DNA of 35,602 bases, from positions 1-35,602 of the forward strand of contig NZ_BOOU01000040.1 of assembly GCF_016863395.1 (NCBI RefSeq), in the 5' to 3' direction. The first letter of the stretch is position 1, and the number at the start of each line of letters is the position of its first letter. This document shows positions 23,988 through 31,530 of this stretch, in pieces. The position numbers were made by a program, and so were the translations under genes. The DNA is from Sphaerisporangium rufum. Lineage in GTDB: Bacteria; Actinomycetota; Actinomycetes; Streptosporangiales; Streptosporangiaceae. The notes under the pieces were generated by a model, which was not told the origin of the DNA, did not search any database, and saw nothing but the letters and a program-made list of their open reading frames with translations.

Positions 23988-26318
23988 CTACGGGCGGGGC
24001 TGCCAGCGGCGGCGGAGCCTCATCTGCAGCGCGAGGGCGCCGAGCAGCAGGAGCACCGCGGTCGCCGCGGCCGGCAGGCCGCGCACCACGTCGATGCCGC
24101 CGCGCTGGGCCTCGGCGAGCAGGCTCGGCCTGGCCGGAGCGTGCGCCTGCGGCAGCGGCGCGCCCGGAGCACCGGGCAGCGGCACCGCCGGCATCCCCGG
24201 CGCCGGGCCGGGTCGGCCGGGGACCGGTACGCCGCCGGGCACCGGAGCCCCGCCAGGAGCCATCGGCGCGCCCGGTACCGGCGGCTGAACCTGGCCCGGC
24301 GCCCCGGCGCCCGGGGCGAGCACCGGGCCGGGCGCCGGGACGCCGGGCGCCGCGGCACCGGCGGCCGGCGGCATCGCGGTCGCCATGGGCATGCTGAGCG
24401 CGGGCGGGGCCATCGGCGCGGCCAGCGGCGGCGGCAGCGGCGCGGGCACCGGCGGGCGGACGGCCGGCGGCATGGGCACCGGCCGGGACCGACCGGGCAC
24501 TCCGGCGGGCGCCGGCCGCCCGGGGACGCCGGCGGCCGGCCGGGACGGCGTGCGCCTCGACCGCGCTGCGGTGCTGTCAGGGGTCCGGATCCCGGGACGG
24601 GCCGCGATGCCGGACACCGGCCCTCGGTGCCCCGCCGCCGGGTGGCCCACTGCCAGGGGTGACGCGGTGTCGCCGGCCTCGCCCTGCCGGCGGGTGCCCG
24701 CGTCGCGGACGGCCGGCGGCCGGACCACCGGCTCCCCCGCGACGGCGTCCGGCTCACCGGCCGGTGGCCGCACCACCGGCTGCCCGGCCGACTGTACGGC
24801 GGGCTGCACGGCGGGCTGCACGGCGGGCGAGACCGCCGGGGTGGTGCCGGCCGATGCTCCGGCGCTGCCCGTCTCCTGCCGCCCGGCACCCGGAAGCTGC
24901 GGACTCCGGGGCGGCACGGCGGGCCAGACCGCCGGGGCGGTGCCGGCCGATGCTCCGGCACTGCCCGTCTGCTGCCCGGCACCCGGGAGCTGCGGGTCCG
25001 GCGGCAGCACGGCGGGCGAGACGGCGGGAGTGGTACCGGCCGACCCTGGGGCCAGCGGGCCGGCGAGAGCACCGGCCGGGGCAGCTCCGGCCGGATCGCC
25101 GGCGCCCTCGGCCGCGGGCCGGACACTCCCGGCCGGACCGGGGACCGCCGCGTCCGGAGCGGGCGGCGTGCCCGGCGCGGCGGCGTCCGGCCGCACCGCA
25201 TCGGGGTGCCCGGTCGCGTCCACAGGCGCCGTACCGAGGTCCTCCGGAACGGCCGCGCCCGAGATGCCGGCGAGCGTGCCGCCACCGGCCGGGAACGCGC
25301 CGCCGGTGCCGCGCGGCATGGCATCGGTCCCCGCGCCGGGGACCGGGGTGGTCCCGGTGCTCTTGGTGTCCGGCGCCACCGCGGACCGCGGCCCGGTGCC
25401 GGCTTGCGGGGCCGGGCCGCCGGAGCCCGCGATGCCCTGGTCCGTCCGGCCGTCCCGGCCGGCCGGCACGGTGCCGTCGCCCGAGGTGGTGCCGGCGGCC
25501 GGGCCGGGCACCGTGCCGGAGCCGGTCTTCGGTGTGGAAGCGGCGGGCCCGCGCGGCCGGGAGCCGGCCGGGCCAGGGCCGTCACCCGGAACGCCGGAGC
25601 CGTCGCCGGAGCCCGGGACCGGCGGCCCGGAGGAGATGGAGGACGCCTCGGACGTCGAGACGGACATGGACCGCCCGGCGGCCGGCGAGCCGTCGATGCG
25701 GACCTTGACGTCCGCCAGCCGGCTGATCCACTGCACGCCGTGCGGGTCGCGCATCTGGGCCAGCGCGGACAGGCCGACCTCGCGGGCCGCGCGCGGCACC
25801 CGGATCGCCACCTCCACCGTCTTGGTGCCGGCGATCTGGCCGAGCTCGCAGACCCGGGGCCGCGGGGCGGACCGGCCGGCCGCCGCCGTGCCACCCGCCG
25901 CGCCGGCCGGGGCCGTCCTCGCGGCGCCCGCCGGGCGGGACGCCGTCGCGCCGGTGGCGTCCGCGGCCCGGGAGCCGGGAACCGCCGCGACGCCCGCCGG
26001 GCCGGCGGCGGCCGCCCGGGAGCTCTCGCAGCCGACCGAGGCCGGCGCGTCCCGCGGGATGGCGGTCACCGCCAGGCTGGCGCGCTCGGCGTCACCGTCC
26101 AGGCTGACCTGGAACCGCAGCACGTCGCCGGGGTGGATGGGCGCCCGCCACCGGTCCGGGCCGTCCACACCCACCAGGCGCACGCTGAGATCGGCACCCC
26201 CTCCGGCGTCCGCCGCGCCGCCCGGCCCGCGGGCCGCCGCGCTCGCGGCCGCTCCGCCGCCCAGGACCAGCACGCCGGTCCCCACCATGCCGCCGACCAC
26301 TCGCCAACGCTCGACCAC
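23988..26318 (-). CDS. Large Pro/Ala-rich surface stalk protein
   Basis: 776 residues from GTG 26318. The signal peptide covers residues about 1-28. A compact beta-rich domain spans about 40-215 (ADLSVRLVGVDGPDRWRAPIHPGDVLRFQVSLDG, and KTVEVAIRVPRAAREVGLSALAQMRDPHG) with two cysteines (VGCESS, RVCELG). About 500 residues of Pro/Ala/Gly/Thr low complexity follow. A last helix near 745-768 (GLPAAATAVLLLLGALALQ) is followed by RLRRRWQPRP, giving a tail anchor without an LPXTG motif. It resembles cell-surface stalk proteins that present an N-terminal ligand domain through the wall. Two long repeats lie in the stalk. A long frame on the other strand is a composition shadow. Confidence 0.7.
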   Translation of the reverse strand: MVERWRVVGGMVGTGVLVLGGGAAASAAARGPGGAADAGGGADLSVRLVGVDGPDRWRAPIHPGDVLRFQVSLDGDAERASLAVTAIPRDAPASVGCESSRAAAAGPAGVAAVPGSRAADATGATASRPAGAARTAPAGAAGGTAAAGRSAPRPRVCELGQIAGTKTVEVAIRVPRAAREVGLSALAQMRDPHGVQWISRLADVKVRIDGSPAAGRSMSVSTSEASSISSGPPVPGSGDGSGVPGDGPGPAGSRPRGPAASTPKTGSGTVPGPAAGTTSGDGTVPAGRDGRTDQGIAGSGGPAPQAGTGPRSAVAPDTKSTGTTPVPGAGTDAMPRGTGGAFPAGGGTLAGISGAAVPEDLGTAPVDATGHPDAVRPDAAAPGTPPAPDAAVPGPAGSVRPAAEGAGDPAGAAPAGALAGPLAPGSAGTTPAVSPAVLPPDPQLPGAGQQTGSAGASAGTAPAVWPAVPPRSPQLPGAGRQETGSAGASAGTTPAVSPAVQPAVQPAVQSAGQPVVRPPAGEPDAVAGEPVVRPPAVRDAGTRRQGEAGDTASPLAVGHPAAGHRGPVSGIAARPGIRTPDSTAARSRRTPSRPAAGVPGRPAPAGVPGRSRPVPMPPAVRPPVPAPLPPPLAAPMAPPALSMPMATAMPPAAGAAAPGVPAPGPVLAPGAGAPGQVQPPVPGAPMAPGGAPVPGGVPVPGRPGPAPGMPAVPLPGAPGAPLPQAHAPARPSLLAEAQRGGIDVVRGLPAAATAVLLLLGALALQMRLRRRWQPRP
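24792..25045. repeat. Long imperfect repeats and PAVQ repeats in stalk gene
   Basis: A unit of about 100 bp containing GGTGCCGGCCGATGCTCCGG recurs at about 24840 and 24940, and partly near 25030. It encodes PQLPGAG-x-TGSAGASAGT-x-PAV. Next to it, 24792-24840 encodes short PAVQ repeats. Confidence 0.75.
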
Positions 26319-26351
26319 CGCAACTCACCCGTTCCCCCGACACGAGACGCG

Positions 26352-26380
26352 ACTTATCGGTCACGCTGCGTAACTGTCAG
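26352..26380 (-). promoter_or_regulatory. Promoter of stalk gene
   Basis: On the reverse strand CTGACA (26380-26375) and ATAAGT (26357-26352) are 17 bp apart. The GTG start is about 34 bp downstream. The -35 overlaps the NUDIX stop region. Confidence 0.6.
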
Positions 26381-26787
26381 GTTCCACCGTAGCGGCTTCG
26401 CCCGTCGGGGATGAGCGCCTTGACCGCATGCACGATCGGCCGGTCGGCCGGCAGCCACGCGATGTCGAAGAGTTCTTCACGGGAGAGCCAGCGGAGCGCC
26501 AGATGTTCGTGCGGATACGGCTCGCCGGACGACAGGCCGGCCAGCCAGACGCGGATCACGTATCCCGGGCCGAGCGGCCAGTCACCGCCGATCCGGCGGC
26601 CCAGCGCGACTTCGACGCCCAGTTCCTCCTGACATTCGCGGACCAGCGCCTCTTCGTCGGTCTCGCCCGGGTCCACCTTCCCGCCGGGGAACTCCCAGCC
26701 GCCGGCCATGGCGGGCGGGCCGGCCCGCTGCGCGGCGAGCAGCCGGCCGTCCCGCACGATGGCGGCCGCCACAACAATCTTCTCCAT
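26377..26787 (-). CDS. MutT-like NUDIX hydrolase
   Basis: 136 residues from ATG 26787. The NUDIX box is complete: GGKVDPGETDEEALVRECQEELGV (about residues 35-58), with the REcQEEL glutamates for magnesium. KIVVAAAIVRDGRLLAAQRAGPPAMAGGWEFPGG matches (d)NTP pyrophosphohydrolases of the MutT1/8-oxo-dGTPase group. It probably cleans the nucleotide pool of oxidised dGTP or related triphosphates. The start has no ribosome binding site, but TAGTCT eight bases upstream suggests a leaderless transcript. It sits between cell-envelope genes with no obvious link to them. Confidence 0.92.
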   Translation of the reverse strand: MEKIVVAAAIVRDGRLLAAQRAGPPAMAGGWEFPGGKVDPGETDEEALVRECQEELGVEVALGRRIGGDWPLGPGYVIRVWLAGLSSGEPYPHEHLALRWLSREELFDIAWLPADRPIVHAVKALIPDGRSRYGGT

Positions 26788-26843
26788 GCGGGTAAAGACT
26801 AGGGAGTCGGCCGCCGCCACGCAGGACACGCCGCGAGCCCGCC

Positions 26844-26864
26844 GCCGGCCGTGTCGCGGCCGGC
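26844..26864 (-). terminator. Terminator-like hairpin of secretion cluster
   Basis: GCCGGCCG (26844-26851) pairs with CGGCCGGC (26857-26864) around TGTCG, 49 bases after the stop of the peptidoglycan hydrolase gene. Stem of 8 bp. Confidence 0.45.
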
Positions 26865-26912
26865 CGGTGCGGTGCGGGCGGTGCGGTGCGGCAGCGCGGG
26901 CGCTGCGGGCGG

Positions 26913-28004
26913 TCAGGTGGCGCCCAGGCGCTTGATCTGCGCCAGCACGGCCGGATTGCGCAGCGGCCGGGTGTAGCCAACGATGTTCGGCCGGTCCCGG
27001 TAGGTGGTGACCTTGATCGGCCCGCACAGCGTGCAGCGGGCCTCGACCATCTTGCCGGGCGACAGCACCAGGCCGACGTGCCCCGGGCTGCTGGAGGACG
27101 TGCCGGGGCCGGCGTTGAAGAACACCAGATCGCCCGCCTTCTCCTCCCCCTTGGCCACCTTCTGGCCGAACGGCCACTGGCCGAAGGTGGTACGCGGGAT
27201 GGACAACCCGGCCGAGCGGTAGGCCATGTAGATGATGCCCGAGCAGTCGTAGCCGCGCGGCCCGGTGCCGCCCCAGATGTACGGCTTGCCGCGCTGGGCG
27301 AGCGCGTAGGCGAGGATCTTGGCCACCAGGTCGGACGGCGCCGCTTCCACGATCGGCTCGTCACAGGCCGGGTCGGCCTCCGGCGGCACGTCCAGGGTGC
27401 CGTCCGCCGCGTACCGGCGGGCGATCTCCAGCACCTGGTCGACGTACCAGATGGCGTGGTTGTAGGCGAAGACCGCGCGCCGCAGGTCGGCCGGGGCGCC
27501 GTTGCGCTTGAGCATCTTGGCCGCGCCGAGGATCGCGTCCGCCGGGTTGTAGACGTCGGCGATCCCGTCGTCGTCGCCATCGGAGGCGTAGCCGTTGAAC
27601 TTCGACGGGATCTTGATCTTCGCCTTGCCGCCCCAGGTGCTGATGAGGAACTGCATCGGCCCGGCGGCCCCGGCGTAGTTCACCCCGCCGCGCACCCCGG
27701 GCAGGCTGGACCGGCCGTGGTCGGTCTCGCGCTTGCCGACGGCGGCCAGCAGCGTCCACTGGACGCCGATCTTCTTGCCCCACTTCTTGTAGTACTCGAG
27801 ATAGTCGGACGGAATGTCGGACCTGGCGGTGGTGGAGACGTTGGTGACCTGGACGGCACCGTCGTCGGCGCAGTCGTCCCGGGTCAGCGAGCCACCGCCG
27901 AGGAACGAGGGGAACGTGCTCATCAGCATCGGCGCCATGACCAGCGTGAGCAGCACGACGCCGGCCAGCCCGAGCAGCAGCGCGATGCGGACCCGCGAGG
28001 TCAC
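26913..28004 (-). CDS. Lytic transglycosylase-NlpC/P60 peptidoglycan hydrolase
   Basis: 363 residues from GTG 28004, overlapping the previous stop by four bases. A single N-terminal membrane helix is at about 7-27. An SLT-type domain lies at about 65-200, with Glu93 in KRETDHG the likely catalytic acid, then GPMQFLISTWGG and AVFAYNHA. An NlpC/P60 endopeptidase domain spans about 225-345 with Cys254 (YDCSGIIY) and His309 (PGHVGLVL). It should cut both glycan and stem peptide to open the wall for an apparatus, as VirB1 and Tn916 Orf14 (CwlT) do. Being last in the cluster after the VirB8-like gene fits that role. Confidence 0.92.
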   Translation of the reverse strand: MTSRVRIALLLGLAGVVLLTLVMAPMLMSTFPSFLGGGSLTRDDCADDGAVQVTNVSTTARSDIPSDYLEYYKKWGKKIGVQWTLLAAVGKRETDHGRSSLPGVRGGVNYAGAAGPMQFLISTWGGKAKIKIPSKFNGYASDGDDDGIADVYNPADAILGAAKMLKRNGAPADLRRAVFAYNHAIWYVDQVLEIARRYAADGTLDVPPEADPACDEPIVEAAPSDLVAKILAYALAQRGKPYIWGGTGPRGYDCSGIIYMAYRSAGLSIPRTTFGQWPFGQKVAKGEEKAGDLVFFNAGPGTSSSSPGHVGLVLSPGKMVEARCTLCGPIKVTTYRDRPNIVGYTRPLRNPAVLAQIKRLGAT

Positions 28005-28648
28005 TGCCCCTCCCCCTCGGCACCGCCCCCGGTGTCCCCGGACTGGCCGGTGGTCGCCGGTTGCAGGTCGAACACCCGCCAGCCGGTGCCCACCTGGGTG
28101 AGCGTGACGGCGTAGTCGGCGGTCTGCCGCCGGGTGCCGTTGCGGTCGGTGATGTCCTGCACGGCGGTGACCACGACGGTGACCGACCCGGCGGCGATGT
28201 CCCGGATGGCGGTGAGCTTGGCCGACCCCTGCGAGACGATCTGCTCGGTGCGGTTGTGCTCCACCGTCGCGGGCGTGGTGACGTCCCGGGCCAGGACGGC
28301 GCCGAACTCCGCGGTGGTGAAGCCCTTGAGTCGCTCGGCGTAGGAGGCGGCGTCCTCGTCGTGCCGGAAGGTCGCGTAGGAGGTGGCGAACCGCCGGGCC
28401 ACGTCCGCGGCCTCGGCGATCTGCGCCCGGGTCACCGGCAGGTAGGAATAGATGTCGAACGACCCCGGACTGGCCGCGGGCGGGTCGGCGGCCGGCGGCC
28501 GCGCCGGCCCGGTGGTGATCACTCCTGCCGGTTCGGCCCGGCCGTCGCCGCCCGCAGCGGGGCGCAGCGACAGGTAGACGCCGACCCCGGCCAGGGCCAG
28601 CACCACCACGGCGAAGACGATCTTCCGCCGGTCGTCGCCCAGTGCCAT
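28001..28648 (-). CDS. TcpC/VirB8-like membrane protein
   Basis: 215 residues from ATG 28648, two bases after the VirB6-like gene. A membrane helix at about 10-27 (IVFAVVVLALAGVGVYLSL) is followed by a Pro-rich spacer. An NTF2-like domain over about 65-200 fits the TcpC/VirB8/Orf13 family: DVARRFATSYATFRHDEDAASYAERLKGFTT, then VVVTAVQDITDRNGTRRQTADYAVTLTQVGTGWRVFDL. Such proteins scaffold the trans-envelope channel. Assigned by fold pattern and by its place between VirB6-like and CwlT-like genes, as in Tn916. Sequence similarity is not directly verified. Confidence 0.7.
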   Translation of the reverse strand: MALGDDRRKIVFAVVVLALAGVGVYLSLRPAAGGDGRAEPAGVITTGPARPPAADPPAASPGSFDIYSYLPVTRAQIAEAADVARRFATSYATFRHDEDAASYAERLKGFTTAEFGAVLARDVTTPATVEHNRTEQIVSQGSAKLTAIRDIAAGSVTVVVTAVQDITDRNGTRRQTADYAVTLTQVGTGWRVFDLQPATTGQSGDTGGGAEGEGQ

Positions 28649-28650
28649 CG

Positions 28651-31530
28651 TCAGTCCTCGTCAGGGCCGGCCGCGCGCAGCCAGAACGGCGACGACTCGT
28701 TCTCGCCCCGGCCCGCGGCCGGGCGGGGCGGCAGCCAGAGCGGCGGCGCCTGGTCTCCGCCGGACCGCCCGGCCGCCCGGCCGTCGCCGGACCGCCCGGA
28801 CCCGCCGAAGAACCCGCCGGACGAAGAACCGGACGGCGGGCCGCCAGAGGACCGGCCACCGAAGAAGCCGCCCGACGAACCCGATGAACCGGACGAACCG
28901 CCGCTCGACGACCGGCCCGACCCGCCACCGAAGAACCCGGACCCGCCGGACGACCGCCCGCCGGACGACCCGGACCCGCCGGACGACCGTCCTCCGGACC
29001 CGCCGGAGGCCCGGCCGGACGAGCCGCCGGACGACCCGCCGAGCAGGCCGCGCGGCCCGCCGGCGGTGGAGCGCGGCCCGCGGGCCCCCTCCGACCGGCG
29101 CGTACCGCCACCGGACGACCCGCCGGACGGCGAACCGCCACCGGCCGGGCCGGCCGCGGCCGACCGGGACGCCCAGCCGCCGCCGGGCCGCCCGCCGAAC
29201 CAGCCACCGCCCGCACCGCCGCCAGAGCCCGACCCGCCGGCGGAACCCGACCCGCCGCCGGCGCCGGAACCGCCGGCCGCGCCGGAACCGCCGGCGGCGC
29301 CGCGCCGGACCGCCGGGCGGGGGCCGGTGCCCGCCGGGCCGCCGGGCCGGCCGGACAGGTTGAGCGGCGGGGCCGCGCCCGTCCTCGGCACCGCGGTGCC
29401 GCGCCCGGTCGCCTTGCGCCGCACGCCCGTCTGGCCGTCCCCGTCCAGCGGGACCGGCTGGGCGCCGACCGGCACCCGGGTGCCGGACTGCTGCCCGGCA
29501 CCGCCCGGCACCTCCTCGCCGCGCACCCGGCCCTGGGCGACGCCGGAGGCGGCGGCCGCCGCGGCCGCGCCGCCGGCCGCCATGGCCGCCGCGTTGAGCA
29601 CCGGTTCGGCCTTGCGCAGGCCCCAGCGGCCCACCCGCGCGCTGGCCACCGGCGGCAGCGCGTTCGCCGCCCGGGACAGGGTGGGCGCGGTGGTGGCCTC
29701 GCCGAGCATCCGAGTGGCCAGGGTGTGCCCGTCCATGGACGAGAACAGATGCTGGAACGGCCGCCGGTAGAAGAAGACGGCGATGGTGAGCAGCGCGATG
29801 AACATGATCTGCATGCCCCACGGCAGGTTCGTGGCGATGATCAGCGCGTAGCCGTAGACGAGCACCCCGAGGACCAGCGCGAGCACGGCCTGCCGGAGCA
29901 GCGTGCCGATCAGCATCTCCACCCAGCGCATGGCGATGATGCGCCCGGTGCCCGGATGGACGCCGATGAGCAGGAAGACCGGCCCGAGGATGAGCAGCAG
30001 CAGGAAGCCGACCTTCAGCGCGATCAGCGACACCGCGACCAGGAAGATGAGCACGCCGGCGACCATCGCGGCCAGCAGCGCGCCGATCGCGATACCGAGC
30101 CTGCTGCTCCAGTCCTTGCCCTGGAAGAGGAAGAACATCGGGGTGCTCTCCAGCGGCTTGGCCACCTCCTGCTCGTACTTGGCCTGGTGGGCGTCGGAGG
30201 CGACCTTCTGCCCGGACGCCTGCTCCTGCAGGTCGGTGGCCTGGATGTCCAGCAGCTTCGGGGCCATGACGGCGACGACCGGGGCCCGGGCGTCGGCGGT
30301 GCCGAACTCGCCCATCAGCCACGGCTTGCACACCAGGGTGGACCACAGCGCGTCGGCGTTCTGGTCGACGCCGGGCGTGCCGCTCTGCCCGTACCCGCCG
30401 GGGCCGGCCTTGGGGTCGGCCTGGCCCTTGAGCGGCAGGCAGGACGCGCCGCCGGCCCCGGGCAGCCCGCTGAACGCCGAGTTGACGACCTCGCCGGTCT
30501 TGTCGGTGACCTCCTTGCCGAGGCCGGTGAAGTCCCCGGGCCGGCTGAAGAACCACACGGCCGCGGTGACCGCGAGGATCATCCAGATGACGCCCTCGGC
30601 GGTGGTGCTCGCGCGCTTGCGGATCAGCCCGTACCAGGCGAGCCAGACCGCGGCCAGCAGGATGATCACCCGCAGGTAAGGCCAGTACATGGCCTCGGCC
30701 AGGTTGGTGACGATGTCGTCGACCACGTCCTTGATGGACTGGAGCGGTCCTTCGGTGGCGGCGGCCTGGTAGGTCGTGATGGTCATCCGGTCGATGTCCT
30801 TGGCCCAGGTGAACACCGTGTTCGCCCAGGCGTTCCCCAGCACCGCCGCCACGTCGGTGCAGCCGAGCCCGTAGGTGTGCCAGAACTGGCCGGCCATGCC
30901 GTACCGCTCGTAGTTCGTCTTGGGCTCGGGCACCCGGGCGTCGGCCCCGGTCACCCCGGTCGCGGCGACCGCCCCGGTCGGCGCGGTCCGCTCGGCGCCG
31001 GCCGCCGAGTCGGGCGGCGGCGGCTTGACCAGGCCGTCCACGCCCGCGCCGACGATCTCCGGCGCCAGGTCCGGGGACAGGTCACAGGGCCCCGCCGCGC
31101 CGGCCACGCCCGGTGAGAACGCGATCGGCACCACCAGCACGCCGGCCAGCAGCGCCAGCACGACCAGCGCCTTGCGCCGCAGCCGCTGCCGCCGGGTCCG
31201 GGACCGGCCGGCCGGGCGGCGGGCGCCGGGGACCGCGCCGGCCCTCGCCGCCGGCACCGCCCCCCGCACGCCCAGCACCCACAGCGGCCACATCCCCCAG
31301 ACCGCCCACGTCTCCCGCGCCCACCGGCCCGCCGCCCGCGCCCGCCGGCCGGCCGAGCGGCCCGCCCGCCCGCCCGCGCCCGCCGGTTCCACGGTGTCCG
31401 CCGTGCCCACGGTGCCCGCCGGGTCCATGCTGTCCGCCGTGACCATGCTGTCCGCCGTGACCACGGTGGCCGCCGGGCCCGCCCGCCGCGGGCCCGGTCC
31501 GTCCGCCGTCTCGCCGCCCGGGTCTCTCAT
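28651..31530 (-). CDS. VirB6/TrbL-like polytopic membrane protein
   Basis: 959 residues from ATG 31530, overlapping the VirB4-like stop by four bases. After about 115 basic residues there is a first helix (ALVVLALLAGVLVVPIAF) and an extracytoplasmic loop with cysteines. Two or three helices follow near 280-335 (YLRVIILLAAVWLAWYGL, VIWMILAVTAAVWFF). A further set lies near 480-600 (GALLAAMVAGVLIFLVAVSLIALKVGFLLLLILGPVFLLIG and others). The last 300 residues are Gly/Ser-rich, with many GGSSGG units. The plan fits the VirB6/TrbL/Tn916 Orf15 channel family. Position between VirB4- and VirB8-like genes supports this. Confidence 0.75.
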   Translation of the reverse strand: MRDPGGETADGPGPRRAGPAATVVTADSMVTADSMDPAGTVGTADTVEPAGAGGRAGRSAGRRARAAGRWARETWAVWGMWPLWVLGVRGAVPAARAGAVPGARRPAGRSRTRRQRLRRKALVVLALLAGVLVVPIAFSPGVAGAAGPCDLSPDLAPEIVGAGVDGLVKPPPPDSAAGAERTAPTGAVAATGVTGADARVPEPKTNYERYGMAGQFWHTYGLGCTDVAAVLGNAWANTVFTWAKDIDRMTITTYQAAATEGPLQSIKDVVDDIVTNLAEAMYWPYLRVIILLAAVWLAWYGLIRKRASTTAEGVIWMILAVTAAVWFFSRPGDFTGLGKEVTDKTGEVVNSAFSGLPGAGGASCLPLKGQADPKAGPGGYGQSGTPGVDQNADALWSTLVCKPWLMGEFGTADARAPVVAVMAPKLLDIQATDLQEQASGQKVASDAHQAKYEQEVAKPLESTPMFFLFQGKDWSSRLGIAIGALLAAMVAGVLIFLVAVSLIALKVGFLLLLILGPVFLLIGVHPGTGRIIAMRWVEMLIGTLLRQAVLALVLGVLVYGYALIIATNLPWGMQIMFIALLTIAVFFYRRPFQHLFSSMDGHTLATRMLGEATTAPTLSRAANALPPVASARVGRWGLRKAEPVLNAAAMAAGGAAAAAAASGVAQGRVRGEEVPGGAGQQSGTRVPVGAQPVPLDGDGQTGVRRKATGRGTAVPRTGAAPPLNLSGRPGGPAGTGPRPAVRRGAAGGSGAAGGSGAGGGSGSAGGSGSGGGAGGGWFGGRPGGGWASRSAAAGPAGGGSPSGGSSGGGTRRSEGARGPRSTAGGPRGLLGGSSGGSSGRASGGSGGRSSGGSGSSGGRSSGGSGFFGGGSGRSSSGGSSGSSGSSGGFFGGRSSGGPPSGSSSGGFFGGSGRSGDGRAAGRSGGDQAPPLWLPPRPAAGRGENESSPFWLRAAGPDED

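Noticed and set aside
24385-26373. 662-codon open frame on the forward strand opposite the stalk gene
   Set aside because: It lies antisense to a frame with signal peptide, tail anchor and promoter. Its sequence is low-complexity and is explained by high GC and few stop codons.
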